From: Streptomyces olivochromogenes
Lineage (GTDB): Bacteria; Actinomycetota; Actinomycetes; Streptomycetales; Streptomycetaceae
Assembly: GCF_021538895.1 (NCBI RefSeq)
Contig: NZ_JADDRL010000021.1
Span: 44,280-108,279 of the forward strand
Reading direction: 5' to 3'
DNA: 64,000 nucleotides
Made by a program: the position numbers and the translations under genes. Every line of letters begins with the position of its first letter. Within the stretch, counting starts at the first letter, position 1. Of this stretch, positions 9,385 through 18,873 are shown piece after piece. Under the pieces are notes generated by a model. It was not told the DNA's origin, made no database searches, and worked only from the letters and a program-made list of their open reading frames with translations.

Positions 9385-10235
9385 AGCTGCGCGAGGAGTT
9401 CCGCCTTCTTCGTGGCGAACTCCTCGTCCGTCACCAGGCCGGCCCGGTGCAGCTCCCCGAGGTGGCGGATCCGCTCGGCGATGTCGGCGGGGTCCCGGCG
9501 TCCCGGCGCGGCCGGCACCGCGGCGACCGGACCCCGGGCCCGTACCGCCGCGAGGACCGCGGCCGCGAAGGGCAGCGACTCGTGCACCGGTCCGTAGCCG
9601 AGGCCGAAGACGACGGACGCGGGGTCCTGGTCCGGCTGGAGCGGCTGCTGCTCGGCGCCCGCGTCCCGGGCCAGCAGCCGCAGGTGGCCCTCGAAGACCT
9701 CGGGGGAGCGCCACTCGACGCCGCTCAGCTCGGTGACCGGGAAACTCTGGTCCCCCGCCTTCCACTTGGTGGAGGAGGCGCCGGTCCAGGACCAGCGGAA
9801 GCGCACGGCCCTGCCGTCGAAGGACACCTTCGCGTCGTACGCCTTGAAGTGCAGGGGCGCCTCGGGGGCGGGGACCAGATGGCGTTCGGCCGGGCCGGAC
9901 TCGCTGAGCTGCGCCCGGAGTTCGTCCGCGTAGTACTCGGCGAGGGTCTCGCGCTCGGCCGGCAGCACCAGCCGGTAGGGATCGCAGCCCTCCTTCAGCT
10001 GCCCGTCGGCCGCCTCCATCAGCGGATCGGCGCCGGGACGGGGCTCGGCGCGCAGGACGACGGTGCCGCGCTTGCCGGGGGTGAGGGTCACGCCCGAGAG
10101 CGCCGCGAGCGGGACGCGCCGTTCCCCCAGAACCTGGAAGAGCTTGGGTGTTCGAATCCCTCGTTCGTAACGGATGAGCACAGAGTCGGACTCGAACTCC
10201 CAGGCGGCATGAAATCCGGCCAGTACGTCACCCAT
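9381..10235 (-). CDS. DUF4429 and SHOCT domain protein
   Basis: A 284-residue protein with two tandem DUF4429 modules (PH-like beta-rich repeats, about residues 5-100 and 130-215) and a C-terminal SHOCT motif (LHRAGLVTDEEFATKKAELL). Such proteins are common in actinobacteria; the SHOCT segment is thought to mediate oligomerisation or membrane association, and the biochemical role is unknown. The start MGDVLAGFHAAW is chosen on family resemblance. A GTG at 10256 has a better ribosome site (GGAGG about 5 nt upstream) and would add seven residues. Convergent with merR. Confidence 0.82.
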   Translation of the reverse strand: MGDVLAGFHAAWEFESDSVLIRYERGIRTPKLFQVLGERRVPLAALSGVTLTPGKRGTVVLRAEPRPGADPLMEAADGQLKEGCDPYRLVLPAERETLAEYYADELRAQLSESGPAERHLVPAPEAPLHFKAYDAKVSFDGRAVRFRWSWTGASSTKWKAGDQSFPVTELSGVEWRSPEVFEGHLRLLARDAGAEQQPLQPDQDPASVVFGLGYGPVHESLPFAAAVLAAVRARGPVAAVPAAPGRRDPADIAERIRHLGELHRAGLVTDEEFATKKAELLAQL

Positions 10236-10310
10236 GCGGCTCATCGTATGCGGCACGCGCTCCTCCGTCGCCACCCCACGCAGACCGCAGTTTCTTCGCC
10301 TCTACGCGCG

Positions 10311-11519
10311 TCAGGCCGTCTCGGTGCCGGACAAACCCGCCCGGCAGACCTGGTCTTCGCGGGCGCACGTCACCGAGCGGTACGCGCCAACCCCGATGTC
10401 GGCGAGGTTGTGCAGGCTGTCCGTGCCCGGCTCGAAATAGCCGCTGTGTCCCTGGGCGTCATGTGCTGACAGCACCCGTGCGCCGAATCCTCCGGACACC
10501 GGATCGGCGCCGTGCCCGAGGCCGCCGACCTCCAGGTACGGCACGTCCTGGACCCAGTCGGTGGCGTCCCGCATCGCCCACACCCGGGCCCGGGTGTGCA
10601 GGTGCGCGGCCTTGGCGACCCGCATGCCGGGGCTGGCGGCCACCGCTATGTCGGCCACCCGGCGCGGCATCGCGTGGGCCGCGACACCGCAGACCACCGA
10701 GCCGTAGCTGTGGCAGAACATCTGCACGGGCGCGCTGCCGGGGAGCGCGCGCAGCAGGGCGTTCAGGCGTACGGCGCCGTCCTCGGCGCGCATCGCGGTG
10801 GCCGCGTCCACGCCGAGCCCGGCGGGCGCGGTGTAGTCGGCCCAGGCGATCACGGCCGCACGGACCCCGGGACTCGCCGCCCGCTCCGCCGCGTACAGCG
10901 CCTTGGCCATGCCGACCGGCGCCGAGTACGGGCGGTACGTCTTCTGGAAGGTGAGCAGGTCGGTGTCGACGCCGGGGACGACGACGGAGATCCGCTCGGC
11001 CTTCGGCAGGTTCCCGAACACCTCCGCGACCCGGCCCGAGCCCTCGGGGTCGAAGGCGAGGATCTTCCGGCCCCCGGCCAGCAGGTCCTCGAAGCGGTGC
11101 ATCCGCCTGCCCGCCTGCTGCTGCCCGGCCGGCGAGAGCCGGCTGTCGTGCATCCGCTTCTTGTCGACCTTGCGCGCCTGGTCGAGCGCGATGTGGTTGG
11201 CGCGGTAGCGCAGTTCGACGGGGGCGCCGTTCATGTTGCCGACCGCGAGCGGGTAGCGGTGCGCGAGGCGCCGGCTCTCCTGCGCGGTCAGCGAGGCGAA
11301 GAAACGGGCGATCCGCGCGGGGGACGCCTCCGGGTCCGGCAGCCGGTGGCCGTGCAGGTGACCGTGCTCCCACTTGGTGAGCGAGGCCTGCAGGGCGCTC
11401 GCCTCCCGATGGCTGCGCAGGGCGGTCCAACCGGTGGTCGCGAGCATCACGAACACCACGCCCAGGGCGAGCAGCGCGCGCCAGACGTTGAGTTGCGGGG
11501 AGGTTTCGAAGGAAGTCAC
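10311..11519 (-). CDS. DUF1023 alpha/beta-hydrolase, membrane anchored
   Basis: A 402-residue protein with one N-terminal transmembrane segment (residues 12-32) and an extracytoplasmic alpha/beta-hydrolase of the DUF1023 family. The nucleophile elbow is HSYGS in FCHSYGSVVCG, and the late HSGYFEPGTDSLHN block could supply the catalytic His. Two closely placed cysteines flank the nucleophile (FCHSYGSVVC). The substrate is unknown; lipid or peptide esters are possible. It follows a TetR gene by about 80 bp on the same strand and may be read from its own promoter there. Confidence 0.82.
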   Translation of the reverse strand: MTSFETSPQLNVWRALLALGVVFVMLATTGWTALRSHREASALQASLTKWEHGHLHGHRLPDPEASPARIARFFASLTAQESRRLAHRYPLAVGNMNGAPVELRYRANHIALDQARKVDKKRMHDSRLSPAGQQQAGRRMHRFEDLLAGGRKILAFDPEGSGRVAEVFGNLPKAERISVVVPGVDTDLLTFQKTYRPYSAPVGMAKALYAAERAASPGVRAAVIAWADYTAPAGLGVDAATAMRAEDGAVRLNALLRALPGSAPVQMFCHSYGSVVCGVAAHAMPRRVADIAVAASPGMRVAKAAHLHTRARVWAMRDATDWVQDVPYLEVGGLGHGADPVSGGFGARVLSAHDAQGHSGYFEPGTDSLHNLADIGVGAYRSVTCAREDQVCRAGLSGTETA

Positions 11520-11601
11520 TGGGAGGACACACTAGGAGAACGGGAGGGTCTCGCGGTAACCGAGTGACAGGTATCACGTTTCGGCGGACGTGATACCCGC
11601 C

Positions 11602-12228
11602 TCAGTGGTCGCGCCAGCTCCCGGCCAGGGCGGGTCCGACCTGGTCGAGGTAGGTGGCGGTGAGGGTCCGGATCGCCTCCAGGCTGAAGTCCTCGCCGGT
11701 GCTCCACTGACGCTCCGTCACCCGTATCACTCCGCCGAAGACGGCCACGACCAGGCGCGGTCGAGGGTCGGTCGCGACGTCGACACCCTCGCGCTCGGCG
11801 AGCACGCGCGCGATCGTCTCCTCGATGGCCGCGGAGCGGCGCAGATGGGCGGCGAGCAGGGCGGGCGTCGACTCGATCGTCCGGTACATGCGCAGATACA
11901 GCTCGACCGGGACGGCCGACTCGACGGTCTCGCGGATCTCGTCCCAGCCCTCCAGGATCGCCTGGCGCAGGGCCTCCATCGGCGCCTCGTGCGCCGGGCG
12001 GGCCCGCACCGCCGCCAGGAAGTGCGCCTCGGTCATCTCCTGGACGGCGAAGGCCACCTCCTCCTTGCCCGCGAAGTAGCGGAAGAAGGTGCGCTGCGAG
12101 ACGTCGACGGCCTCGGCGATCTCGTCGACGGTGGTGTGCTCGTAACCCTGCGTGGTGAACAGTTCGAGAGCGGCCCGCAGCAGCGCCTCCCGGGTGCGGC
12201 GCTTCTTGCGCTCGCGCAGCGTCTCCAT
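11602..12228 (-). CDS. TetR-family repressor of the adjacent MFS pump
   Basis: A 208-residue TetR regulator. The N-terminal HTH is clear (TTVDEIAEAVDVSQRTFFRYF, residues 32-52) and the C-terminal ligand domain is MftR/TetR_C-like. It is divergent from an MFS drug transporter with only 114 bp between starts, the classic arrangement in which the repressor controls both genes. The likely ligand is a substrate of the pump. The start ATG at 12228 is preceded by GGGGAGAGG. Confidence 0.92.
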   Translation of the reverse strand: METLRERKKRRTREALLRAALELFTTQGYEHTTVDEIAEAVDVSQRTFFRYFAGKEEVAFAVQEMTEAHFLAAVRARPAHEAPMEALRQAILEGWDEIRETVESAVPVELYLRMYRTIESTPALLAAHLRRSAAIEETIARVLAEREGVDVATDPRPRLVVAVFGGVIRVTERQWSTGEDFSLEAIRTLTATYLDQVGPALAGSWRDH

Positions 12229-12274
12229 CGGCCTCTCCCCGTTGAACGTCTTTCGCGCTCAGGGTATGCGCCAG

Positions 12275-12335
12275 TGACATGTCAGTTACCGACTTGTGAA
12301 TTGGTTTGTCAATTGTCAGCGGCTGTCACTAGCCT
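12275..12335 (+). promoter_or_regulatory. divergent TetR/MFS control region with operator palindrome and promoter
   Basis: TGACATGTCA (12275-12284) is a perfect 10-bp palindrome and extends to 12 of 14 matched positions. Further toward the pump, TTGTCA (12306-12311), 18 nt, then TAGCCT (12330-12335) form a plausible promoter; a second TTGTCA lies at 12313-12318. The pump ATG at 12343 is 8 nt after the -10 box, so its transcript may be leaderless or nearly so. TGTCA half-sites recur throughout the gap, suiting repressor binding. Confidence 0.5.
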
Positions 12336-12342
12336 CGAAGGT

Positions 12343-14007
12343 ATGACTAGTCAGACCACCATCGACACGGCGGGGTCGGGGGACAAGGCGGACCGGGTTC
12401 CGTCCGCCCCGTCGGGCCCGGCCCCGGCCCCGGGCCTGCGCGGCCACCCGTGGCTCACCCTCATCACCGTCGCCGTAGGGGTCATGATGGTGGCCCTGGA
12501 CGGCACCATCGTGGCCATCGCCAACCCGGCCATCCAGAAGGATCTCGGCGCCACCTTCGCGCAGGTCCAGTGGATCACCAACGGTTACTTCCTGGCCCTC
12601 GCGGTCTCGCTGATCACCGCCGGCAAGCTCGGCGACCGCTTCGGCCACCGGCAGACCTTCCTGATCGGTGTCGTCGGCTTCGCCGCCGCCTCGGGCGCCA
12701 TCGGGCTGTCCGACAGCATCGGGCTCGTCGTCACCTTCCGCGTCTTCCAGGGCCTGTTCGGCGCGCTGCTGATGCCGGCCGCGCTCGGCCTGCTGCGGGC
12801 CACCTTCCCGGCCGAGAAGCTCAACATGGCGATCGGCATCTGGGGCATGGTGATCGGCGCGTCCACCGCGGGCGGCCCGATCCTCGGCGGTGTCCTCGTC
12901 GAGCACGTCAACTGGCAGTCCGTCTTCTTCATCAACGTGCCGGTCGGCCTGATCGCCCTCACGCTCGGTCTGCTGATCCTGCGCGACCACCGCGCCGCCC
13001 TCGGGCGGAGCCCGGAAAATGGATACAGCGCGCCGCGCTCCTTCGACGTACTGGGCATCGCCCTGCTGTCGGGCGCGATGTTCTGCCTGGTGTGGGCCCT
13101 GATCAAGGCGCCGAGCTGGGGCTGGGGCGACGGGAAGACGTGGGGCTTCATCGGCGCCTCGGCGGTCGGCTTCCTCCTCTTCTCCTTCTGGGAGACGAGG
13201 GTCAAGGAGCCGCTGATCCCGCTGGGCCTGTTCCGCTCGGTCGCGCTGTCGGCGGGTGTGGTCCTCATGGTCCTCATGGCCATCGCCTTCATGGGCGGCC
13301 TGTTCTTCGTGACGTTCTACCTCCAGAACGTCCACGGCATGAGCCCGATCGACGCCGGCCTCCACCTCCTGCCCCTCACCGGCATGATGATCGTCGGCTC
13401 GCCGCTGGCCGGCGCCATGATCACCAAGCTGGGCCCGAGGATCCCGCTGGCCGGCGGCATGGTGGCCACCGCGGTCGCCATGTACGGCATGTCCACGCTT
13501 GAGGCGGGCACCGGCAGCGCGATCATGTCGCTCTGGTTCGCCCTGCTGGGTCTCGGTCTCGCGCCGGTCATGGTCGGCGCGACCGAGGTCATCGTGGGCA
13601 ACGCGCCCATGGAGCTGTCCGGTGTGGCCGGCGGCCTCCAGCAGGCGGCCATGCAGATCGGCGGCAGCCTCGGTACGGCCGTGCTGGGCGCCGTGATGGC
13701 CTCCAAGGTCGACAGCGACCTGCCGGGCAACTGGGCCGGCGCGGGGCTGCCGAAGCTCACCCCCGCCCAGCTCGACCAGGCCTCCGAGGCGGTCCAGGTC
13801 GGTGTCGCGCCGCTGGCCAAGGGCACGCCGGACGAGCTCGCCGCGAAGATCACGTCGGTGGCGCACGACACGTTCATCTCCGGCATGAGCCTGGCCTCGC
13901 TGGTCGCGGCCGGCGTCGCGGCGGTGGCGGTGCTCGTGGCACTCCTGACGAAGCGGGGCGAGCACGCCGAGAACGCTGCGTCGGGAGCGGGTGTGGGCCA
14001 CATCTGA
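12343..14007 (+). CDS. DHA2-type MFS multidrug efflux transporter
   Basis: A 554-residue proton-driven exporter with about 14 transmembrane segments, typical of the DHA2 (EmrB/QacA) family. Diagnostic blocks include LDGTIVAIANPAIQ in TM1, GKLGDRFGHRQTF (motif A) and GIWGMVIGASTAGGPILGG (motif C, antiporter signature). The start ATG at 12343 lies 251 codons inside a longer open frame that runs antisense through tetR. No Shine-Dalgarno is present at usable spacing. Expected to be repressed by the divergent TetR protein and induced by exported compounds; substrate unknown. Confidence 0.93.
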   Translation: MTSQTTIDTAGSGDKADRVPSAPSGPAPAPGLRGHPWLTLITVAVGVMMVALDGTIVAIANPAIQKDLGATFAQVQWITNGYFLALAVSLITAGKLGDRFGHRQTFLIGVVGFAAASGAIGLSDSIGLVVTFRVFQGLFGALLMPAALGLLRATFPAEKLNMAIGIWGMVIGASTAGGPILGGVLVEHVNWQSVFFINVPVGLIALTLGLLILRDHRAALGRSPENGYSAPRSFDVLGIALLSGAMFCLVWALIKAPSWGWGDGKTWGFIGASAVGFLLFSFWETRVKEPLIPLGLFRSVALSAGVVLMVLMAIAFMGGLFFVTFYLQNVHGMSPIDAGLHLLPLTGMMIVGSPLAGAMITKLGPRIPLAGGMVATAVAMYGMSTLEAGTGSAIMSLWFALLGLGLAPVMVGATEVIVGNAPMELSGVAGGLQQAAMQIGGSLGTAVLGAVMASKVDSDLPGNWAGAGLPKLTPAQLDQASEAVQVGVAPLAKGTPDELAAKITSVAHDTFISGMSLASLVAAGVAAVAVLVALLTKRGEHAENAASGAGVGHI

Positions 14008-14083
14008 GCCCGCGTTCGGGCCCGGTCCCCGGGCCGCCCCCCAAACCGGATCTGGCCGAAGTTCGCCTATCAGGGTGACTCCG

Positions 14084-15004
14084 CTAAAGATCCCTCGCTT
14101 CCGGTACGCGCCGCAGGTCACAGTGGGTCAAGTCCTCCGCAGGGCATGGGGGATGCCAGGGCCGCGGCGCGCTGCCGGAGGGGGGCAGCGCGCCGGCCCC
14201 CGGCGGTTCGGCCGAGTCGCCCGCGGGTGACTGCGCGTCGCCGCTCCCGGAGGCTCCGCCCTCGGCTGCCCGTCCGGCCCGGACGAGGGACAGCGCGGCC
14301 ACCTCCGCCCGCAGGGCCCGTACCTCCTCGGTGAGCGACTCGATGGCTTCCGTCTGGCGCCGCTCCTCCACGTCGTCCTTCTCGAAGCGGGCGATGAACC
14401 ACGCGGCGATGTTCGCGGTCACCACACCCAGCAGCGCGATCCCGGACAGCATCAGGCCGACCGCGATCATCCGGCCGAGCCCGGTCGTCGGCGCGTGGTC
14501 CCCGTACCCGACGGTCGTCATCGTCGTGAACGACCACCACACCGCGTCACCCAGCGTGCGGATGTTCCCGTTCGGCGACTCCCGCTCCACCGAGAGCACG
14601 GCGAGCGAGCCGAACATCAGCAACCCCACCACGGCACCGGCGACATACGTCGTCAGCCGGATCTGCGAGGCCATCCGCGCCCGCCGCCCCACCAGCAGCA
14701 GTGTCGAGACGAGCCGCAGCAGCCGCAGCGGCTGGAGGATCGGCAGCACCACCGCGCACAGGTCCAGCCAGTGCGTGCGCACGAACTCCTTGCGCCGGGG
14801 CGCCATCGCCAGCCGCATCAGATAGTCCGTGGCGAAGGAGCCCCACACCACCCACTCCACCACCGTGCACACGGCCGTCAGGGAGTGCCCCGCCGAACTG
14901 TCCACGATCGGCACGGCATAGGCGACCGCGAAGGCCACCGCGAGGGCCAGCAGGGGCCGTTGGGTGAGGTGTTCCCAGCGAGCCTGCGCCGATTGTTCCG
15001 CCAT
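14084..15004 (-). CDS. voltage-gated-type potassium channel protein
   Basis: A 306-residue ion channel of the six-helix type: the selectivity filter TTVGYGD is in the pore loop before the last helix, and an S4-like segment rich in Arg (LRLLRLVSTLLLVGRRAR) suggests voltage sensing. After the last helix comes a short coiled coil (DDVEERRQTEAIESLTEEV, where channels assemble as tetramers), then a Pro/Gly/Ser-rich disordered tail. The start MAEQSAQARWEHL is preferred over an ATG 16 codons upstream because the added stretch overlaps the aceE terminator. Weak ribosome site. Confidence 0.88.
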   Translation of the reverse strand: MAEQSAQARWEHLTQRPLLALAVAFAVAYAVPIVDSSAGHSLTAVCTVVEWVVWGSFATDYLMRLAMAPRRKEFVRTHWLDLCAVVLPILQPLRLLRLVSTLLLVGRRARMASQIRLTTYVAGAVVGLLMFGSLAVLSVERESPNGNIRTLGDAVWWSFTTMTTVGYGDHAPTTGLGRMIAVGLMLSGIALLGVVTANIAAWFIARFEKDDVEERRQTEAIESLTEEVRALRAEVAALSLVRAGRAAEGGASGSGDAQSPAGDSAEPPGAGALPPSGSAPRPWHPPCPAEDLTHCDLRRVPEARDL

Positions 15005-15027
15005 GCCCGCATCGTAAGGAAAACACC

Positions 15028-15058
15028 AGGGCGGTGGGGCATCGAGCCCCACCGCCCT
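15028..15058 (-). terminator. terminator after aceE
   Basis: Perfect 13-bp stem (15028-15040 with 15046-15058) around the loop ATCGA, 52 bp past the aceE stop and 24 bp before the potassium-channel start on the same strand. It should insulate the channel gene from aceE transcription. Confidence 0.85.
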
Positions 15059-15109
15059 CGGCTGTTCAAGAACCGCTCAAGCGGCGTTGTCGGTCGAAGC
15101 CGCGGCGCG

Positions 15110-17857
15110 TTACGCGTCGCCCCCGGCCGCCCCCGGGTCCGCCGCCGACACGTCGAGCAGCTGGTACCGGTCGATGGCCTGCTTCAGCACCGAACGGTCC
15201 ACCTTGCCCTCCCGGGCCAGCTCGGTCAGCACCGCCACCACGATCGACTGCGCGTCGATGTGGAAGAACCGGCGGGCCGCGCCACGGGTGTCGGCGAAGC
15301 CGAAACCGTCGGCGCCCAGTGACTGGTAGGTGCCGGGCACCCACCGGGCGATCTGGTCCGGAACCGACCGCATCCAGTCGGACACGGCCACGAACGGCCC
15401 TTCGGAACCGCCCAGCTTGCGCGTGACGTACGGCGTGCGCTGCTCCTCCTCGGGGTGCAGCAGGTTGTGCGTCTCGCACTCCACGGCCTCGCGCCGCAGC
15501 TCGTTCCAGGAGGTCGCCGACCAGACGTCGGCCCGCACGCCCCACTCCTCGGCGAGGATCCGCTGCGCCTCAAGGGCCCACGGCACCGCGACACCGGACG
15601 CCATGATCTGCGCCGGGACCGAGCCCGCGGTACCCGCGCTCAGCTTGTGGATGCCCTTGAGGATGCCCTCGACGTCCACGTTCGCCGGCTCGGCCGGGTG
15701 CTGGATCGGCTCGTTGTAGACGGTGAGGTAGTAGAAGACGTCCTCGCCGTGCGGGTGCTGCGCGTCACCGCCGTACATACGGCGCAGACCGTCCTGCACG
15801 ATGTGCGCGATCTCGTACGCGTACGCCGGGTCGTAGGCCACGCAGGCCGGGTTCGTCGAGGCCAGCAACTGGGAGTGGCCGTCGGCGTGCTGGAGACCCT
15901 CACCGGTCAGCGTCGTCCGGCCGGCGGTCGCGCCGAGGACGAACCCGCGCGACAGCTGGTCGGCCATCTGCCAGAACTGGTCACCCGTGCGCTGGAATCC
16001 GAACATCGAGTAGAAGACGTACACCGGGATCAGCGGCTCGCCGTGCGTCGCGTAGGCCGAGCCCGCCGCGATCAGCGAGGCCGTGCAGCCCGCCTCCGAG
16101 ATGCCGTCGTGCAGCATCTGGCCGGTCGGCGACTCCTTGTACGCGAGCAGCAGATCGCGGTCCACCGCCTCGTACTGCTGGCCGAGCGGGTTGTAGATCT
16201 TCGCGCTCGGGAAGAAGGAGTCCATGCCGAAGGTGCGGTACTCGTCCGGCGCGATCAGCACGAACCGGCGGCCGATCTCCTTGTCCCGCATCAGGTCCTT
16301 GAGCAGTCGCACGAACGCCATGGTCGTCGCGATCGACTGCTGACCCGTGCCCTTCTTCACGGTCGCGTACGTCTTGTCGTCCGGCAGCGCGAGCGGCTGG
16401 GAGCGCACGACGCGGGTCGGCACATAGCCGCCGAGCCCCTTGCGCCGGTCGTGCATGTACTGGAGCTCCTCCGAGTTCCGGCCCGGGTGGTAGTACGGCG
16501 GCAGGCCGGACTCCAGCTCCCGGTCGGAGATCGGCAGGTGCAGACGGTCCCGGAAGTGCTTGAGGTCGTCGACCGTCAGCTTCTTCATCTGGTGCGTGGC
16601 GTTGCGGCCCTCGAAGTTCGGCCCCAGCGTCCAGCCCTTGATCGTCTTGGCCAGGATCACCGTCGGCTGGCCCTTGTGCGCCTTGGCCGCCGAGAACGCC
16701 GCGAAGATCTTCCGGTGGTCGTGGCCGCCGCGCCCCAGGTGCAGGATCTGGTCGTCGGTCATGTTCGCGACCATCGCGCGCAGCCGGTGGTCGTCACCGA
16801 AGAAGTGGTCACGGATGTACGCGCCGGACTCGGTGGCGTACGTCTGGAACTGGCCGTCCGGCGTGGTGTTCATCTTGTTGACCAGCACGCCGTCGCGGTC
16901 CTGGGCGAGCAGCGGGTCCCAGGTGCGGTCCCAGACCAGCTTGATGACGTTCCAGCCGGCGCCCCGGAAGACCGACTCCAGCTCCTGGATGATCTTGCCG
17001 TTGCCGCGCACCGGGCCGTCCAGTCGCTGCAGGTTGCAGTTGACCACGAAGGTCAGGTTGTCCAGGCCCTCGCGGGCGGCGATGGACAGCTGGCCGAGCG
17101 ACTCCGGCTCGTCCATCTCGCCGTCACCGAGGAAGGCCCACACGTGCGACTTGGAGGTGTCCGCGATCTCGCGCGCCTGCATGTAGCGGTTCATCCGCGC
17201 CTGGTAGATGGCGCCGAGGGGGCCGAGGCCCATGGAGACCGTCGGGAACTCCCAGAAGTCCGGCATGGAGCGCGGGTGCGGGTAGCTGGAGAGCGCGTTG
17301 GGGTACCGCGACTTCTCCTGGCGGAAGCCGTCCAGCTGCCGCTCGCTCAGCCGGTCGAGCAGATACGCGCGGGCGTAGATACCGGGGGAGGCGTGGCCCT
17401 GGAAGAAGACCTGGTCGCCGCCGTCGCCCTCGTCCTTGCCGCGGAAGAAGTGGTTGAAGCCGACGTCGTACAGGGAGGCGGAGGAGGCGAAGGTGGCGAT
17501 GTGGCCGCCGACGCCGATCCCGGGGCGCTGCGCGCGGGAGACCATCACGGCCGCGTTCCACCGTGTCGCGTTGAGGATCTTGCGCTCGATCTCCTCGTTG
17601 CCGGGGAAGAACGGCTCGTCCTTGGTCGCGATCGTGTTGACGTAGTCCGTGCTGCGCATCTCGGGCACGGCCACGCGCTTCTCGCGGGCCCGCTCGATCA
17701 GGCGGAGCATCAGGTACCGGGCCCGCTCCCGGCCGCGCTCGTCGACGGCGGCGTCGAGGGAGTCGAGCCACTCCTGGGTCTCTTCGGGATCAAAGTCAGG
17801 AACCTGACTCGGAAGGCCGCCAATGATGATCGGGTTGCGATCGGATCCGGAAGCCAC
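15110..17857 (-). CDS. aceE: pyruvate dehydrogenase E1 component, homodimeric type
   Basis: A 915-residue thiamine-diphosphate enzyme that decarboxylates pyruvate and acetylates the lipoyl domain of E2. The length and single-chain layout identify the homodimeric E1 (AceE) rather than the alpha2beta2 form. The ThDP/Mg motif is [14 protein letters not shown] near residue 243, ending in [16 protein letters not shown]; the pyrimidine and transketolase C domains follow. No E2 or E3 gene is adjacent, so partners are encoded elsewhere. GTG start at 17857 with AAGGAA close upstream. A strong terminator follows. The upstream gap carries short inverted repeats that could be operators. Confidence 0.97.
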   Translation of the reverse strand: MASGSDRNPIIIGGLPSQVPDFDPEETQEWLDSLDAAVDERGRERARYLMLRLIERAREKRVAVPEMRSTDYVNTIATKDEPFFPGNEEIERKILNATRWNAAVMVSRAQRPGIGVGGHIATFASSASLYDVGFNHFFRGKDEGDGGDQVFFQGHASPGIYARAYLLDRLSERQLDGFRQEKSRYPNALSSYPHPRSMPDFWEFPTVSMGLGPLGAIYQARMNRYMQAREIADTSKSHVWAFLGDGEMDEPESLGQLSIAAREGLDNLTFVVNCNLQRLDGPVRGNGKIIQELESVFRGAGWNVIKLVWDRTWDPLLAQDRDGVLVNKMNTTPDGQFQTYATESGAYIRDHFFGDDHRLRAMVANMTDDQILHLGRGGHDHRKIFAAFSAAKAHKGQPTVILAKTIKGWTLGPNFEGRNATHQMKKLTVDDLKHFRDRLHLPISDRELESGLPPYYHPGRNSEELQYMHDRRKGLGGYVPTRVVRSQPLALPDDKTYATVKKGTGQQSIATTMAFVRLLKDLMRDKEIGRRFVLIAPDEYRTFGMDSFFPSAKIYNPLGQQYEAVDRDLLLAYKESPTGQMLHDGISEAGCTASLIAAGSAYATHGEPLIPVYVFYSMFGFQRTGDQFWQMADQLSRGFVLGATAGRTTLTGEGLQHADGHSQLLASTNPACVAYDPAYAYEIAHIVQDGLRRMYGGDAQHPHGEDVFYYLTVYNEPIQHPAEPANVDVEGILKGIHKLSAGTAGSVPAQIMASGVAVPWALEAQRILAEEWGVRADVWSATSWNELRREAVECETHNLLHPEEEQRTPYVTRKLGGSEGPFVAVSDWMRSVPDQIARWVPGTYQSLGADGFGFADTRGAARRFFHIDAQSIVVAVLTELAREGKVDRSVLKQAIDRYQLLDVSAADPGAAGGDA

Positions 17858-18318
17858 GCTGTTCCTTACCTGTCAGAGGGCCGCTTTTCTGCTGGGGCGT
17901 TCACCTTGTGCCTGCGCCGTCCCCATCGTGTACCTAGGGAAGGCGTACGTCATCTCTACCGTGAGGTAACCGAGACCTCCGTGGGGTCTCCCTCAAGCCG
18001 TACTCGGGCGTGCCCGATCAAAACGCAACGATACGCCCAGCGCTTGACCCCCTTGGTAAAACTGTTCGATCACCGCACCGCCGAGTGATTCCCAGAGGAT
18101 TCCTAAGCGCGCAAATCGGGCAGAAGGGTCTGGTGTGAGTCACCCTGGGTGGAGAAGGGGTGCTCGGAGTTGCGGCGACACGGCCGGGATCGTCACCGTT
18201 TCGGCGGTCTGAACGGCCGGGTACTTGCGCGATCCGCCCCGCACGTGTGGACTACGGCCAATGCTTCGCGTACGCGCGTGGCTGAGATACTCATCAAGAC
18301 ATGATCAGGAGGCAACCC
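17858..18318. other. divergent intergenic region between aceE and the DUF3052 gene
   Basis: About 460 bp with no supportable gene. On the aceE side are two short dyads, TACCGTGAGGTA (17957-17968, arms TACC/GGTA) and GAGACC-N7-GGTCTC (17972-17990), which could be regulator sites. On the other side GATACT near 18288 resembles a -10 box for the DUF3052 gene. No RNA structure recognised. Confidence 0.4.
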
Positions 18319-18756
18319 GTGAGCGCGACCGCGGACCACGCGGAGGAGCGGACGAGCCCTGCCGGCAGGCTGGGGTTCCAGCCCGAGCAGGTGGTCCAGG
18401 AGATCGGCTACGACGACGACGTCGACCAGGAGCTCCGCGAGTCCATCGAGGAAGTCATCGGCAGTGAACTCGTGGACGAGGAGTACGACGACGTAGCCGA
18501 CGCCGTGGTGCTGTGGTTCCGCGACGATGACGGCGACCTGACCGATGTGCTGGTGGACGCCACCACCTACATCGAGGAAGGTGGCGCGATTCTGCTCCTC
18601 ACGCCGAAGACCGGCCGTGACGGGTACGTGGAGCCGAGCGACATCTCGGAAGCCGCGGTGACGGCCGGGCTGTCGGCGTCCAAGAGCGTCAGCGTGGGCA
18701 AGGACTGGAGCGGCTCGCGTCTGGCGACGCCGAAGGCCGCCAAGACCAAGAGGTAA
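18319..18756 (+). CDS. DUF3052 domain protein
   Basis: A 145-residue acidic cytoplasmic protein of the actinobacterial DUF3052 family, function unknown. The GTG start at 18319 is fixed by AGGAGG (18307-18312) six nt upstream; an ATG at 18301 overlaps that ribosome site and is rejected. The core includes an acidic block (YDDDVDQELRESIEEVIG) and a Gly-rich C-terminal segment; the tail is Lys-rich. It is followed by a strong hairpin terminator, so it is monocistronic. The family is usually found beside aceE, as here (from memory). Confidence 0.88.
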   Translation: MSATADHAEERTSPAGRLGFQPEQVVQEIGYDDDVDQELRESIEEVIGSELVDEEYDDVADAVVLWFRDDDGDLTDVLVDATTYIEEGGAILLLTPKTGRDGYVEPSDISEAAVTAGLSASKSVSVGKDWSGSRLATPKAAKTKR

Positions 18757-18778
18757 GTCGGCCTCATCCCCGGACACC

Positions 18779-18806
18779 GGACGGGCCGGACAGGTCCGGC
18801 CCGTCC
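18779..18806 (+). terminator. terminator after the DUF3052 gene
   Basis: Inverted repeat with 13-bp perfect arms (18779-18791 and 18794-18806) and only AG between them, so the real loop is about 4 nt. It begins 22 bp after the stop codon. Confidence 0.85.
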
Positions 18807-18873
18807 GCAGGTGCGCGGTGATCGCTGCGTAGGGTGGTCTCACCCCGACAGCCCACCGAAGGGATGCAGGACC

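Noticed and set aside
10145..10165. tRNA T-arm-like sequence GTGTTCGAATCCCTCG
   Set aside because: It is inside the DUF4429 coding sequence and no acceptor, D or anticodon arms can be folded around it.
11590..12342. Long N-terminal extension of the MFS pump
   Set aside because: It runs antisense through tetR and has no transporter-like sequence; the family start is at 12343.
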